In this document: in pieces, positions 1 through 5,626 of the stretch
Position numbering within the stretch: position 1 is the first letter of the stretch
Layout of the letters: every line of letters begins with the position of its first letter
NCBI GenBank assembly: GCA_938028645.1
Contig: CALIMD010000255.1
Coordinates: 1 to 5,626 of the forward strand
Source of the DNA: an uncultured Alphaproteobacteria bacterium
GTDB lineage: Bacteria; Pseudomonadota; Alphaproteobacteria; Thalassobaculales; Thalassobaculaceae
Reading direction: 5' to 3'
DNA length: 5,626 nucleotides
The notes under the pieces: generated by a model
Told to the model about the DNA's origin: nothing
The model's input: the letters and a program-made list of their open reading frames with translations, nothing else
The model's database searches: none
Position numbers and translations under genes: made by a program

Positions 1-40
1 AAAAAAAAATCGACAGCAACCAATTGAATAAATATTGAAT

Positions 41-1168
41 TTACAGACCATCTTTCATGTCAAGAAAACTAGACTTGATCGAACCCCATAGATCTCTTTT
101 GTGAAGCGTATCGATAGACACTGTTGCTGTCATCCCCGCTCTCAGTTTAGGTTGCCCCTCCTTTTGTTGAATTTCTATCCGTACTGGTAAACGCTGAACG
201 ACCTTCACCCAATTACCTGAAGCATTTTGTGGCGGTAATACTGAGAACTCCGCCCCAGTCGCTGGGCTAATACTACCCACTTTAGCTTGCCACACTTGAT
301 CTGGATAAGCATCAAGTTCTACCGTGACACTTTGATTTACCTCAACGTGGGTCAGTTGTGTTTCTTTTAGATTTGCCTCTATCCAGACGCGATCGACCGC
401 AATTAATCCAAACGCTGGCTCGCCAGACTCCACCCATTCACCTGGCTCTAATTTCAATCGCGTCACAATTCCATCAATTGGCGCTCTGACTTCGGTATAT
501 CCCAAATTCATTTCTGCCATTGAAAGCTCTGTTTCAGCCATCATGAAGTCTGGGTGTTCTTCAAAACGACGGGCTGGGTCACCGCCTAATTTTGCTAGAA
601 CAGTTCTAATTTTCTGCCTGCGTGTAGCTACCTCTTGTTTTGCTGCTGTTAAATTGTACTCTGCCTCATCCAATTTAGAGCGGGTCGTGATTGATTTTTT
701 TATCAATTTCCGCTGTCTTTTTACCTCTTTTTGATAGTAGGCGACGTTGGCTTTTTTCTCTTCAATTTCAGCAACGATTTGATAATATTCAGCCCGCATG
801 GCAGATATATTTTGACGCGCCGCCTCACGCTGAGACTCGGCCATACGAACAGCCATATTGTATGAATTGGGATCCATTTGAAACAACAGTTCTCCCTTTG
901 AAACTCGCTGGTTTTCATCAACAAAAACCTTTGTCACGCGACCCTCAATGTCTGCACTGACTGCGATTACATTAGTTTTGATATAGGCATTTTCAGTTTC
1001 AATATAACGCCCGGTCGCCTCATACCAATAACCACCAACTATTAATGCACCAACAGGTATAACGATAAGCAAAAATGTTCTTAGGATAGTTCTCCCCCAC
1101 CTGCGTTCGGGCCTCACCGGAAGTGTTTCCTTTTCGGGAGTGGTATCCATGTCCTGATCTTCTGCCAT
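41..1168 (-). CDS. EmrA/HlyD-type membrane fusion protein (efflux adaptor)
   Basis: Periplasmic adaptor of a tripartite efflux pump. In the EmrAB-TolC type it links an inner-membrane MFS (DHA2) pump to the outer-membrane channel and exports hydrophobic toxicants. The 375-residue protein has a charged cytoplasmic N-terminus (1-28), one membrane anchor (about 29-47), and a first lipoyl half with TNVIAVSADIEGRVTKV and VDENQRVSKGELLFQMDP (65-100). A long Glu/Lys/Arg-rich coiled-coil hairpin follows (about 104-225). The second lipoyl half has VRAPIDGIVTRLKLEPGEWV (227-246), followed by a beta-barrel. The region around SVLPPQNASGNWVKVVQRLP (309-328) is the signature of the EmrA/VceA branch, and length fits that branch. 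The start at 1168 has AAGG eight bases upstream. It lies downstream of the marR gene on the same strand with a 109-bp gap, so it may have its own promoter. The EmrB partner is not visible and should lie left of position 1. I give no symbol because the substrate is unknown. Other adaptors of this branch (FarA, AaeA-like) remain possible. Confidence 0.93.
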   Translation of the reverse strand: MAEDQDMDTTPEKETLPVRPERRWGRTILRTFLLIVIPVGALIVGGYWYEATGRYIETENAYIKTNVIAVSADIEGRVTKVFVDENQRVSKGELLFQMDPNSYNMAVRMAESQREAARQNISAMRAEYYQIVAEIEEKKANVAYYQKEVKRQRKLIKKSITTRSKLDEAEYNLTAAKQEVATRRQKIRTVLAKLGGDPARRFEEHPDFMMAETELSMAEMNLGYTEVRAPIDGIVTRLKLEPGEWVESGEPAFGLIAVDRVWIEANLKETQLTHVEVNQSVTVELDAYPDQVWQAKVGSISPATGAEFSVLPPQNASGNWVKVVQRLPVRIEIQQKEGQPKLRAGMTATVSIDTLHKRDLWGSIKSSFLDMKDGL

Positions 1169-1277
1169 TACCTGCGCCTTATTTATCCTATTAATTTTCG
1201 TTGTGATGTTCTATCTGATTACTAATGGTTTTTCGACTAGTTAAAAAAGTTCTATATTCGAACCACTCAATTTCTCA

Positions 1278-1724
1278 TTAATTCAAATTTGAAAGATTAT
1301 TTTTGATTTTGATTAACGTATCTATAAAATCTTCCCGTTCTGTCGCCGCCATATTCCCTAAAGCATCTTTCCTCACATCTGCCGCTGTCTTCCTTAATGC
1401 ACGCATTATTTCTTGAACCTTATCTGTCAAATATAATCTATTCACACGCCTATCATGACGATCGGGCCTACGCTCAATCCATTCTTTTTCTTGCATGCGG
1501 TCAAGAAGACGCCCCAACGTTGGTTTCTCCAAATCCATGAAGTCCGCCAATTCAGATTGGGTAACGCCCTCTTTGGCATATAACATCGTCAGCACCCACC
1601 ATTGCGATCGCGTTAATCCAATTTCACGCCCCCGACGGTCAAAGACCGTTCTCATGAGACGAGAAACATCATGAAGTAAAAAGCCAAAGTTTCTATCAAG
1701 GTTCTCGCGTTCCATAACCTTCAT
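1278..1724 (-). CDS. MarR-family winged-helix transcriptional regulator
   Basis: Dimeric DNA-binding regulator, in this family usually a repressor released by phenolic, drug or oxidant ligands. The 148-residue length is typical. Helices at about 8-30 and 110-146 would form the dimer interface. The winged helix-turn-helix spans roughly 39-100: GVTQSELADFMDLEKPTLGRL gives helices 3 and 4 including the recognition helix. ERRPDRHDRRVNRLYLT is the wing, with the family's D-x-R-x-x-R/N pattern. The start at 1724 is chosen because TAAGG lies seven bases upstream. The in-frame Met at 1715 has AAGG only two bases away. It has few cysteines, so an OhrR-type cysteine switch is not supported. It precedes an efflux adaptor and is divergent from an aldo/keto reductase. 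By analogy with emrR-emrAB it probably controls the adaptor, itself and possibly the reductase (inference). The ligand cannot be told from sequence. Confidence 0.95.
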   Translation of the reverse strand: MKVMERENLDRNFGFLLHDVSRLMRTVFDRRGREIGLTRSQWWVLTMLYAKEGVTQSELADFMDLEKPTLGRLLDRMQEKEWIERRPDRHDRRVNRLYLTDKVQEIMRALRKTAADVRKDALGNMAATEREDFIDTLIKIKNNLSNLN

Positions 1725-1731
1725 ATAGTTG

Positions 1732-1736
1732 CCTTA
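1732..1736 (-). promoter_or_regulatory. Ribosome binding site of the marR gene
   Basis: On the minus strand TAAGG lies seven bases before the ATG at 1724. It decides between this start and the in-frame ATG at 1715, whose only purine-rich stretch is too close. Confidence 0.6.
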
Positions 1737-1757
1737 CTTACTTTTGCCAAGAACATT

Positions 1758-1775
1758 ATTGTTGAGCTAATCAAT
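1758..1775. promoter_or_regulatory. Candidate MarR-type operator in the divergent spacer
   Basis: ATTGTTGAGCTAATCAAT is an 18-bp imperfect inverted repeat with seven of nine base pairs matching. The outer ATTG/CAAT arms are perfect and there are mismatches at the fifth and seventh pairs. MarR-family regulators typically bind 16-20 bp palindromes between divergently transcribed genes. This one lies 34 bp upstream of the marR start and 84 bp upstream of the reductase start, where it could control both. Its assignment to this MarR is inferred from position and shape only. Confidence 0.4.
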
Positions 1776-1843
1776 TTATCATGCTGCTAATCGGACTATA
1801 CAGGTATTGGCTTTGGTCCATAATTGGGATATTTTTAGCTTCA

Positions 1844-1851
1844 AGAGGGAG
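1844..1851 (+). promoter_or_regulatory. Ribosome binding site fixing the aldo/keto reductase start
   Basis: AGAGGGAG lies seven bases upstream of the ATG at 1859, a good Shine-Dalgarno match. No such site precedes the upstream in-frame ATG at 1781, so the shorter protein is the real product. Confidence 0.75.
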
Positions 1852-1858
1852 AAAAATA

Positions 1859-2800
1859 ATGGAATACCGAAATTTAGGGACTTCTGGGCTCCGTGTTTCA
1901 ACCGTTGGTCTAGGGTGTAATAATTTTGGTATGCGCTTAGATCTAGAGGGAACCCGAGCAGTTGTTGATCGAGCGATCGAAAAAGGTATAACCTTATTCG
2001 ATACAGCTGATATGTACGGCGCACGAGGTGGCTCAGAAGAGCAATTGGGAGAAATATTAGGCCAAAGACGCAAAGATATCGTCCTAGCCTCAAAATTTGG
2101 GATGGCTATGAGTGACGATGGGACCAAGATTGGAGCGTCCAGACGGTATATTATGTCTGCAGTTGAAGACAGCCTAACACGACTAAAGACAGACTGGATT
2201 GATCTGTACCAACTTCATCAGGAAGATCCATTAACTCCGATGGAAGAAACACTTCGGGCGCTAGAAGATTTAGTGACACAAGGTAAGGTTCGCTATATTG
2301 GCTGCTCTAACCTGAAATCATGGCAAGTGGTAGAATCTCAATGGATCTCAAAATCATCGAGCATAACCCGATTTGTATCCTGCCAAGATGAATATAATAT
2401 TCTCAATAGAGAAATTGAACATGAATTGATCCCTGCAATGCAACGATACGGTTGCGGCTTATTGCCGTATTTTCCTCTAGCAAGCGGATTATTAACTGGA
2501 AAGTATCAATCTAATAAAATGCCCGAGGGAGCACGGCTTACGGATATGCCTACGTTCGCGAACCGGGTATATGTAACAGACGAAAACTTTTCTATTGTAG
2601 AAAAATTGAATGCTTTCGCGAAACAACATGGACACAGCCTTTTAGAACTAGCATTTAGTTGGATGGCGGCGCGCCCTACCACAGCCAGTATCATCGCTGG
2701 AGCAACTAAACCTGAACAAATTGACGCCAACGTTGATGCTATTGAGTGGAAAATGACGCCCGAGCAAATCTCCGAAGTAGATAACCTTTCTGCAAAATAA
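1859..2800 (+). CDS. Aldo/keto reductase family oxidoreductase
   Basis: Cytosolic NAD(P)H-dependent reductase of the aldo/keto reductase superfamily, folded as a TIM barrel, reducing aldehydes or ketones. With the start at 1859 the protein has 313 residues, usual for the family. The beginning MEYRNLGTSGLRVSTVGLG is the classic first strand. The catalytic tetrad is all present: D48 and Y53 in FDTADMYG, K79 in LASKFG, and H120 in YQLHQ. Cofactor-binding segments are LPYFPLASGLLTGKY (202-216) and IIAGATKPEQIDANV (278-292), with Q287 and N291 in the usual adenine/phosphate-binding positions. A longer reading from 1781 would add 26 residues. It is rejected because AGAGGGAG precedes 1859 with good spacing and the family N-terminus begins there. 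The substrate is unknown. The gene is divergent from marR, so control by that regulator is plausible. It is followed by a 128-bp gap, so membership in an operon with the permease is uncertain. Confidence 0.95.
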   Translation: MEYRNLGTSGLRVSTVGLGCNNFGMRLDLEGTRAVVDRAIEKGITLFDTADMYGARGGSEEQLGEILGQRRKDIVLASKFGMAMSDDGTKIGASRRYIMSAVEDSLTRLKTDWIDLYQLHQEDPLTPMEETLRALEDLVTQGKVRYIGCSNLKSWQVVESQWISKSSSITRFVSCQDEYNILNREIEHELIPAMQRYGCGLLPYFPLASGLLTGKYQSNKMPEGARLTDMPTFANRVYVTDENFSIVEKLNAFAKQHGHSLLELAFSWMAARPTTASIIAGATKPEQIDANVDAIEWKMTPEQISEVDNLSAK

Positions 2801-2879
2801 GACGCAATCTTCTAATAAAAACTTCGATTTAAAAACATTAGCATAGTTGACCACTTCTGTTATCATTCAAGACGACGGT

Positions 2880-2927
2880 ATGCCTGAAAGCACACAACTG
2901 CCTAATTTTGAAAACAGCGAGAATTAG
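2880..2927 (+). other. Possible 15-residue upstream ORF before the permease
   Basis: An ATG at 2880 opens a frame encoding MPESTQLPNFENSEN that stops with TAG at 2925-2927, one base before the permease ATG at 2929. This arrangement would allow translational coupling. No convincing Shine-Dalgarno lies upstream (only GACGACGG), and the peptide has no run of regulatory codons such as Cys or His. In this AT-leaning spacer a chance ORF of this size is quite possible. Confidence 0.2.
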
Positions 2928-2928
2928 T

Positions 2929-3981
2929 ATGACTTTACTCTCTAGCTCTGCAGTCTTCTCAAAACAAATACGGAAATTTGACCGTGTCGTTTTGACTATA
3001 ATCGCTCTTATATTCGTCTTGGTTATTTTAAATTATGATCAAGCGAAGGCTACATTAAGTTTCACCCTCGATGCGCTAGTTGGAATATCTGGTTTTTTAC
3101 TCTTGTCTGTTAGCGCAGCGGCTTTTGCAAAAGCAACTGGACTAGATCAACAAATTGCTGGGGTTTTCTCAGGGAACCCAGTCAGAGCAATCCTAGCGGC
3201 AGCAATATTTGGAGCTATTTCCCCTTTTTGTTCCTGCGGCGTAGTGCCAATAATAGCAGGCTTACTTCTTGCCGGAGTGCCGTTAGCCCCTGTAATGGCC
3301 TTCTGGCTAGCATCGCCTTTAATGGACCCGCAAATATTTTTCCTGATGCTACCTGTTTTTGGTTTAGCATTCACGCTTACAAAACTATTATCTGCAATTT
3401 TCATTGGAGCCTCAGCCGGTCTTATTCTGCATGGATTTAATTCTCACAGATTATTACAAGATCCATTATTAATAAAATCCGTGGGTTGCGGTTCGGCCCC
3501 CTGCGGAGCCAATAAATCCTTGGAACAAACATCCATAACTTGGCAATTTTGGAAAGAGGCAGAGCGACGCGAGTTTTTTATCAACGAAGCTTGGTCTGCT
3601 GGTTGGTTCCTTTTGCGTTGGCTAACCTTGGCATTCGTACTAGAAAGTTTGATGGTCACATACATTCCCGCCGAAGAAATAGGCCGATATCTAGGTGGAA
3701 CCGCATGGTGGGCTATACCAAGTTCTGTGTTGCTCGGGATACCAGCATATCTTAACGGATTTGCAGCTATACCCACTGTGGGTGGGTTAGTTGAATTAGG
3801 GATGGCGCCTGGTGCAGCTATGGGCTTTATGATTGCTGGTGGAGTAACTAGCATACCTGCTGCAATGGCTGTTTTTGCACTTGTAAAAAAACCCGTTTTC
3901 TTGGTTTATATTTCATGGGGATTATTGGGGTCTTTAGGAACCGCCTACTTTTTCCAAATATTAAGCACTTTGACTGTTTAG
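2929..3981 (+). CDS. Permease with CSCG motif (ArsP_1/DUF318 superfamily, putative metal or metalloid efflux)
   Basis: Polytopic inner-membrane permease. Relatives include ArsP, which exports trivalent organoarsenicals, the SO_0444 type proposed to export Cu/Zn, and YraQ of unknown role. The 350-residue protein has hydrophobic segments near 20-36, 47-67, 87-113, 117-128, 137-171, 225-246, 263-283, 293-318 and 322-347. SPFCSCGVVPIIAGLLLAG (98-116) carries the family signature with C101 and C103. A hydrophilic central loop (about 172-222) contains GCGSAPCG, giving a second cysteine pair (C187, C192). The second half repeats the pattern of the first: IPAYLNGFAAIPTVGGLVELG, then FMIAGGVTSIPAA, but without cysteines. 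The ATG at 2929 is preferred, with GAGAA six bases upstream; a TTG at 2908 would add seven residues without a good site. cysE follows after 34 bp on the same strand, probably in one transcript. The cargo is unproven. Export of a soft metal, an organometalloid or a thiol conjugate is inference. Confidence 0.85.
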   Translation: MTLLSSSAVFSKQIRKFDRVVLTIIALIFVLVILNYDQAKATLSFTLDALVGISGFLLLSVSAAAFAKATGLDQQIAGVFSGNPVRAILAAAIFGAISPFCSCGVVPIIAGLLLAGVPLAPVMAFWLASPLMDPQIFFLMLPVFGLAFTLTKLLSAIFIGASAGLILHGFNSHRLLQDPLLIKSVGCGSAPCGANKSLEQTSITWQFWKEAERREFFINEAWSAGWFLLRWLTLAFVLESLMVTYIPAEEIGRYLGGTAWWAIPSSVLLGIPAYLNGFAAIPTVGGLVELGMAPGAAMGFMIAGGVTSIPAAMAVFALVKKPVFLVYISWGLLGSLGTAYFFQILSTLTV

Positions 3982-3992
3982 TTTTAAGAAAA

Positions 3993-4009
3993 AATTTGAA
4001 CAATTTGAA
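3993..4009 (+). repeat. Short tandem repeat just before cysE
   Basis: AATTTGAA occurs twice with one base between copies (3993-4000 and 4002-4009). The second copy overlaps a small CAATT-tg-AATTG inverted repeat (4001-4012) ending three bases before the cysE ATG. It occupies the place where a ribosome binding site would be expected. It may simply be AT-rich spacer. Confidence 0.35.
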
Positions 4010-4015
4010 TTGTAA

Positions 4016-4828
4016 ATGGTTGAACAAATGACGTACACGAAGATAGAGGAAAAAAGCACTGTAGATCCAATCTGGCAGGCTATGCGTCGGGATGCAGAAC
4101 ATTGGCTTGTTGAGGAAACTGCGCTTGCAAGCTGGTTGCAAACAGCTGTGTTAGAACAAAACTCATTTCAAACGGCACTGGCTTTTCTGCTATCTGCAAA
4201 GCTTGGGTCTTCGGAAATAAATCCACTATCTCTCTATCAGATATTATATGAGCCAATCAACCAAGACCTAGATATAATAGGGTCAGCACGCGCCGATTTA
4301 TCAGCTACCTACGAAAGAGATCCCGCATGTAATAGTTATCTCGAACCGTTTATTTTCTACAAAGGCTACCAAGCCATCCAAGCCTATCGAATTGCGCATT
4401 GGATGTGGCATCAAGGCCGAAAGACGCTCGCCCAGTATATACAAAGTAGAGTGTCCGAGACGTTTCAAGTCGATATCCATCCTGCGGCAAAAATTGGAAA
4501 AGGTATTATGCTGGATCATGCCACAGGCGTAGTTATTGGAGAAACGGCCATTTTGGGAGATAGCGTATCATTACTGCATGGGGTCACTCTAGGAGGGACC
4601 GGCAAAGATAGAGGAGACAGACATCCCAAAATTGGAACTGGAACAATGATCGGCGCGGGAGCTGCCGTGTTAGGAAATATCACCGTCGGCAGCTGTTGCA
4701 GAATAGGAGCAGGAAGCGTTGTTGTGAAAGATGTACCCGATAATACCTCGGTGGCAGGTATTCCAGCGACAGAAATTGGAGAATCCCTCTGCGATCAACC
4801 AGCAATGTCCATGGACCAGAAATTCTAA
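4016..4828 (+). CDS. cysE: Serine O-acetyltransferase
   Basis: Cytosolic enzyme that transfers acetyl from acetyl-CoA to L-serine, giving O-acetylserine, the committed step of cysteine synthesis. The 270-residue protein aligns with E. coli CysE (273) with an offset of +10. The N-terminal helical domain (about 15-150) includes FIFYKGYQAIQAYRIAHWMW (112-131). The left-handed beta-helix of hexapeptide repeats follows, from DIHPAAKIGKGIMLDHATG (153-171) through GVTLGGTGK to AGSVVVKDVPDNTSVAGIPA. The catalytic D153 and H168 and the serine/cysteine-site residues D167, R202 and H203 are conserved, so activity and cysteine feedback inhibition are likely. The end is unusual: it stops at MDQKF, where E. 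coli continues about 13 residues to the C-terminal Ile that binds CysK. No clear Shine-Dalgarno precedes 4016, and a second in-frame ATG lies at 4028, so the start is uncertain and translation may be coupled to the permease 34 bp upstream. A terminator follows directly. Confidence 0.96.
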   Translation: MVEQMTYTKIEEKSTVDPIWQAMRRDAEHWLVEETALASWLQTAVLEQNSFQTALAFLLSAKLGSSEINPLSLYQILYEPINQDLDIIGSARADLSATYERDPACNSYLEPFIFYKGYQAIQAYRIAHWMWHQGRKTLAQYIQSRVSETFQVDIHPAAKIGKGIMLDHATGVVIGETAILGDSVSLLHGVTLGGTGKDRGDRHPKIGTGTMIGAGAAVLGNITVGSCCRIGAGSVVVKDVPDNTSVAGIPATEIGESLCDQPAMSMDQKF

Positions 4829-4829
4829 A

Positions 4830-4857
4830 CTAGGGCTCAAACAGCCCTAGCTTTTTT
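4830..4857 (+). terminator. Rho-independent terminator of cysE, overlapping the convergent gene's 3' end
   Basis: CTAGGGCT (4830-4837) pairs perfectly with AGCCCTAG (4843-4850) around a five-base loop, CAAAC, and is followed by CTTTTTT. It begins two bases after the cysE stop codon. Its right arm and T-run lie inside the last codons of the convergent CoA-transferase gene. Read on the minus strand the same hairpin is followed only by TTT, so it would be a weak terminator in that direction. Confidence 0.9.
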
Positions 4858-5626
4858 CATACTCTCAATTTGCTCATCTGTATAATTCAAGTCCTTTAGA
4901 ATAGAATACGTATGCTCCCCCAGCGTAGCCGTTGACTTTCTAATAGAACCTGGTGTTCTCGATAGCTTTACTGGAGTAGTGGTAACCGGGATTGGCTTAT
5001 CAAGCCCTGGGAAATCCATATCCTGCAAAAAGTCCATCGCCTTAATATGTGGATCCTCTAAAACCTGTTTTGCGCTGAGAACAGGACCGCAGGGAATTCG
5101 GGCCTCATCCAATGCATCAAGAACTTCTTTTGTCGTCATATCTTTACACCACATCTGCATACGGGCACTCAAAAGTTCTCCATTTTCACCACGGTCCATG
5201 TCTGTTGCAAAACGAGGGTCATTCAGCCAACTCTCTTCTCCCATAAGATTTGCCCATCTCTCAAAAAGAGGTTGGCCAACAACCTGAACCATAACAGCGC
5301 CATCAGTAGTTTTAAATACATCACTTGGCCCGGCACTATAGCCTCGATTGCCGTAGGCTGGACGATCGATGCCTTTCAATGCTTCTTCCCCTAGCAAAGC
5401 GATATTAAAGGCCATTACCGTTCGGGTCAGCGCCCCTTCTACTAACTGACCTTTTCCAGTCTTTTCTCTATCGAGCAGAGCCGACATGGTTCCAAAAGCT
5501 GCCATTGTCGCCGTACCAAAATCCGCAAACGGCACAAAAGATTTCATCGGGTCTCCCGGATGGCCGCCCATATAAGTGGCCCCTGCTAATGCCTGCGCTA
5601 CGCCGTCAAAACCAACACGCTCGCTG
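4837..5626 (-). CDS. CoA transferase family III (CaiB/BaiF), 5' end outside window
   Basis: Family III CoA transferase, moving CoA between carboxylic acids through an aspartyl-CoA thioester intermediate. The frame stays open to the window edge: residues SERVGFDGVAQALAGATY precede the internal Met at 5571, and this is family sequence, so 5571 is not the real start. About 262 codons are visible. Family members run to about 400 residues, so roughly the first third is missing. The presumed nucleophile is the Asp encoded at 5521-5523 in VPFADFGTA, matching D169 of formyl-CoA transferase and CaiB. It is followed by LLDREKTGKGQLVEGALTRTVMAFN. Later marks are AYGNRGYSAGPSDVFKTTDG, ARIPCGPVLSAKQVLEDPHI and the typical ending LGEHTYSILKDLNYTDEQIESMKKA. 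Substrates cannot be inferred: carnitine, formyl/oxalyl, 2-methylacyl and aromatic acid members share these motifs. It converges on cysE with eight bases between stop codons and is probably functionally unrelated. Confidence 0.94.
   Translation of the reverse strand, partial: SERVGFDGVAQALAGATYMGGHPGDPMKSFVPFADFGTATMAAFGTMSALLDREKTGKGQLVEGALTRTVMAFNIALLGEEALKGIDRPAYGNRGYSAGPSDVFKTTDGAVMVQVVGQPLFERWANLMGEESWLNDPRFATDMDRGENGELLSARMQMWCKDMTTKEVLDALDEARIPCGPVLSAKQVLEDPHIKAMDFLQDMDFPGLDKPIPVTTTPVKLSRTPGSIRKSTATLGEHTYSILKDLNYTDEQIESMKKARAV

Noticed and set aside
1..40. A-run at 1-9 (T-run on the minus strand) as a terminator after the efflux adaptor
   Set aside because: No stem-loop precedes the T-run on the minus strand in the visible 40 bases. 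A co-transcribed pump gene beyond the edge is more likely, and the sequence is cut here.
691..960. 89-residue plus-strand frame inside the efflux adaptor gene
   Set aside because: It is an antisense shadow of the coiled-coil region and matches no protein family I recognise.
1781..1858. 26-residue N-terminal extension of the aldo/keto reductase (MLLIGLYRYWLW…)
   Set aside because: It looks hydrophobic and could pass for a membrane anchor. However, it lacks a ribosome binding site, overlaps the divergent regulatory region, and the conserved family start with a good Shine-Dalgarno is at 1859.
2847..2866. TTGACC followed by TATCAT as a sigma-70 promoter for the permease
   Set aside because: The two boxes are only eight bases apart, and no -10-like sequence lies 16-18 bases after TTGACC.
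2908..2928. TTG start for the permease
   Set aside because: It adds only seven residues and has no good ribosome binding site. The ATG at 2929 has GAGAA at suitable spacing.
3444..3854. 136-residue frame on the minus strand inside the permease gene
   Set aside because: It is a proline- and serine-rich shadow of the permease coding sequence, with no recognisable domain or ribosome binding site.

Overview
The window carries six protein genes and no RNA genes, insertion sequences or CRISPR arrays that I can see. The organism is most likely a Gram-negative proteobacterium. The EmrA-type periplasmic adaptor implies a two-membrane envelope, and CysE aligns almost end to end with the enterobacterial enzyme. 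The protein style and moderate, AT-leaning composition would fit an alphaproteobacterium, but that assignment is inference. All six reading frames look intact, and composition does not change sharply along the window.

Layout. The left third, on the minus strand, holds a MarR-family regulator (1278-1724) followed by an EmrA/HlyD-type efflux adaptor (41-1168). The usual inner-membrane partner, an EmrB-type pump, is not in the window and would be expected just beyond the left edge. A 134-bp divergent spacer contains an 18-bp imperfect palindrome and a 7-bp direct repeat. It separates marR from a plus-strand run of three genes: an aldo/keto reductase (1859-2800), a CSCG-motif membrane permease of the ArsP/DUF318 superfamily (2929-3981), and serine O-acetyltransferase cysE (4016-4828). 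A strong hairpin-plus-T-run terminator ends cysE and overlaps the last codons of a convergent CoA-transferase family III gene on the minus strand (4837-5626). That gene runs off the right edge.

How the genes may work together. The MarR/EmrA pair is a standard drug or toxicant-responsive efflux module, and the divergent aldo/keto reductase could belong to the same response through the shared operator region. The permease and cysE are 34 bp apart and probably co-transcribed. This couples a cysteine-motif exporter, with relatives that move organoarsenicals or Cu/Zn, to the first committed step of cysteine synthesis. The CysE lacks the C-terminal tail that docks the E. coli enzyme onto CysK. A link to soft-metal or thiol homeostasis is the most interesting reading, but it is a hypothesis. 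The CoA transferase looks unrelated. I see no clearly new multi-gene system. The permease-cysE pair is the best lead.
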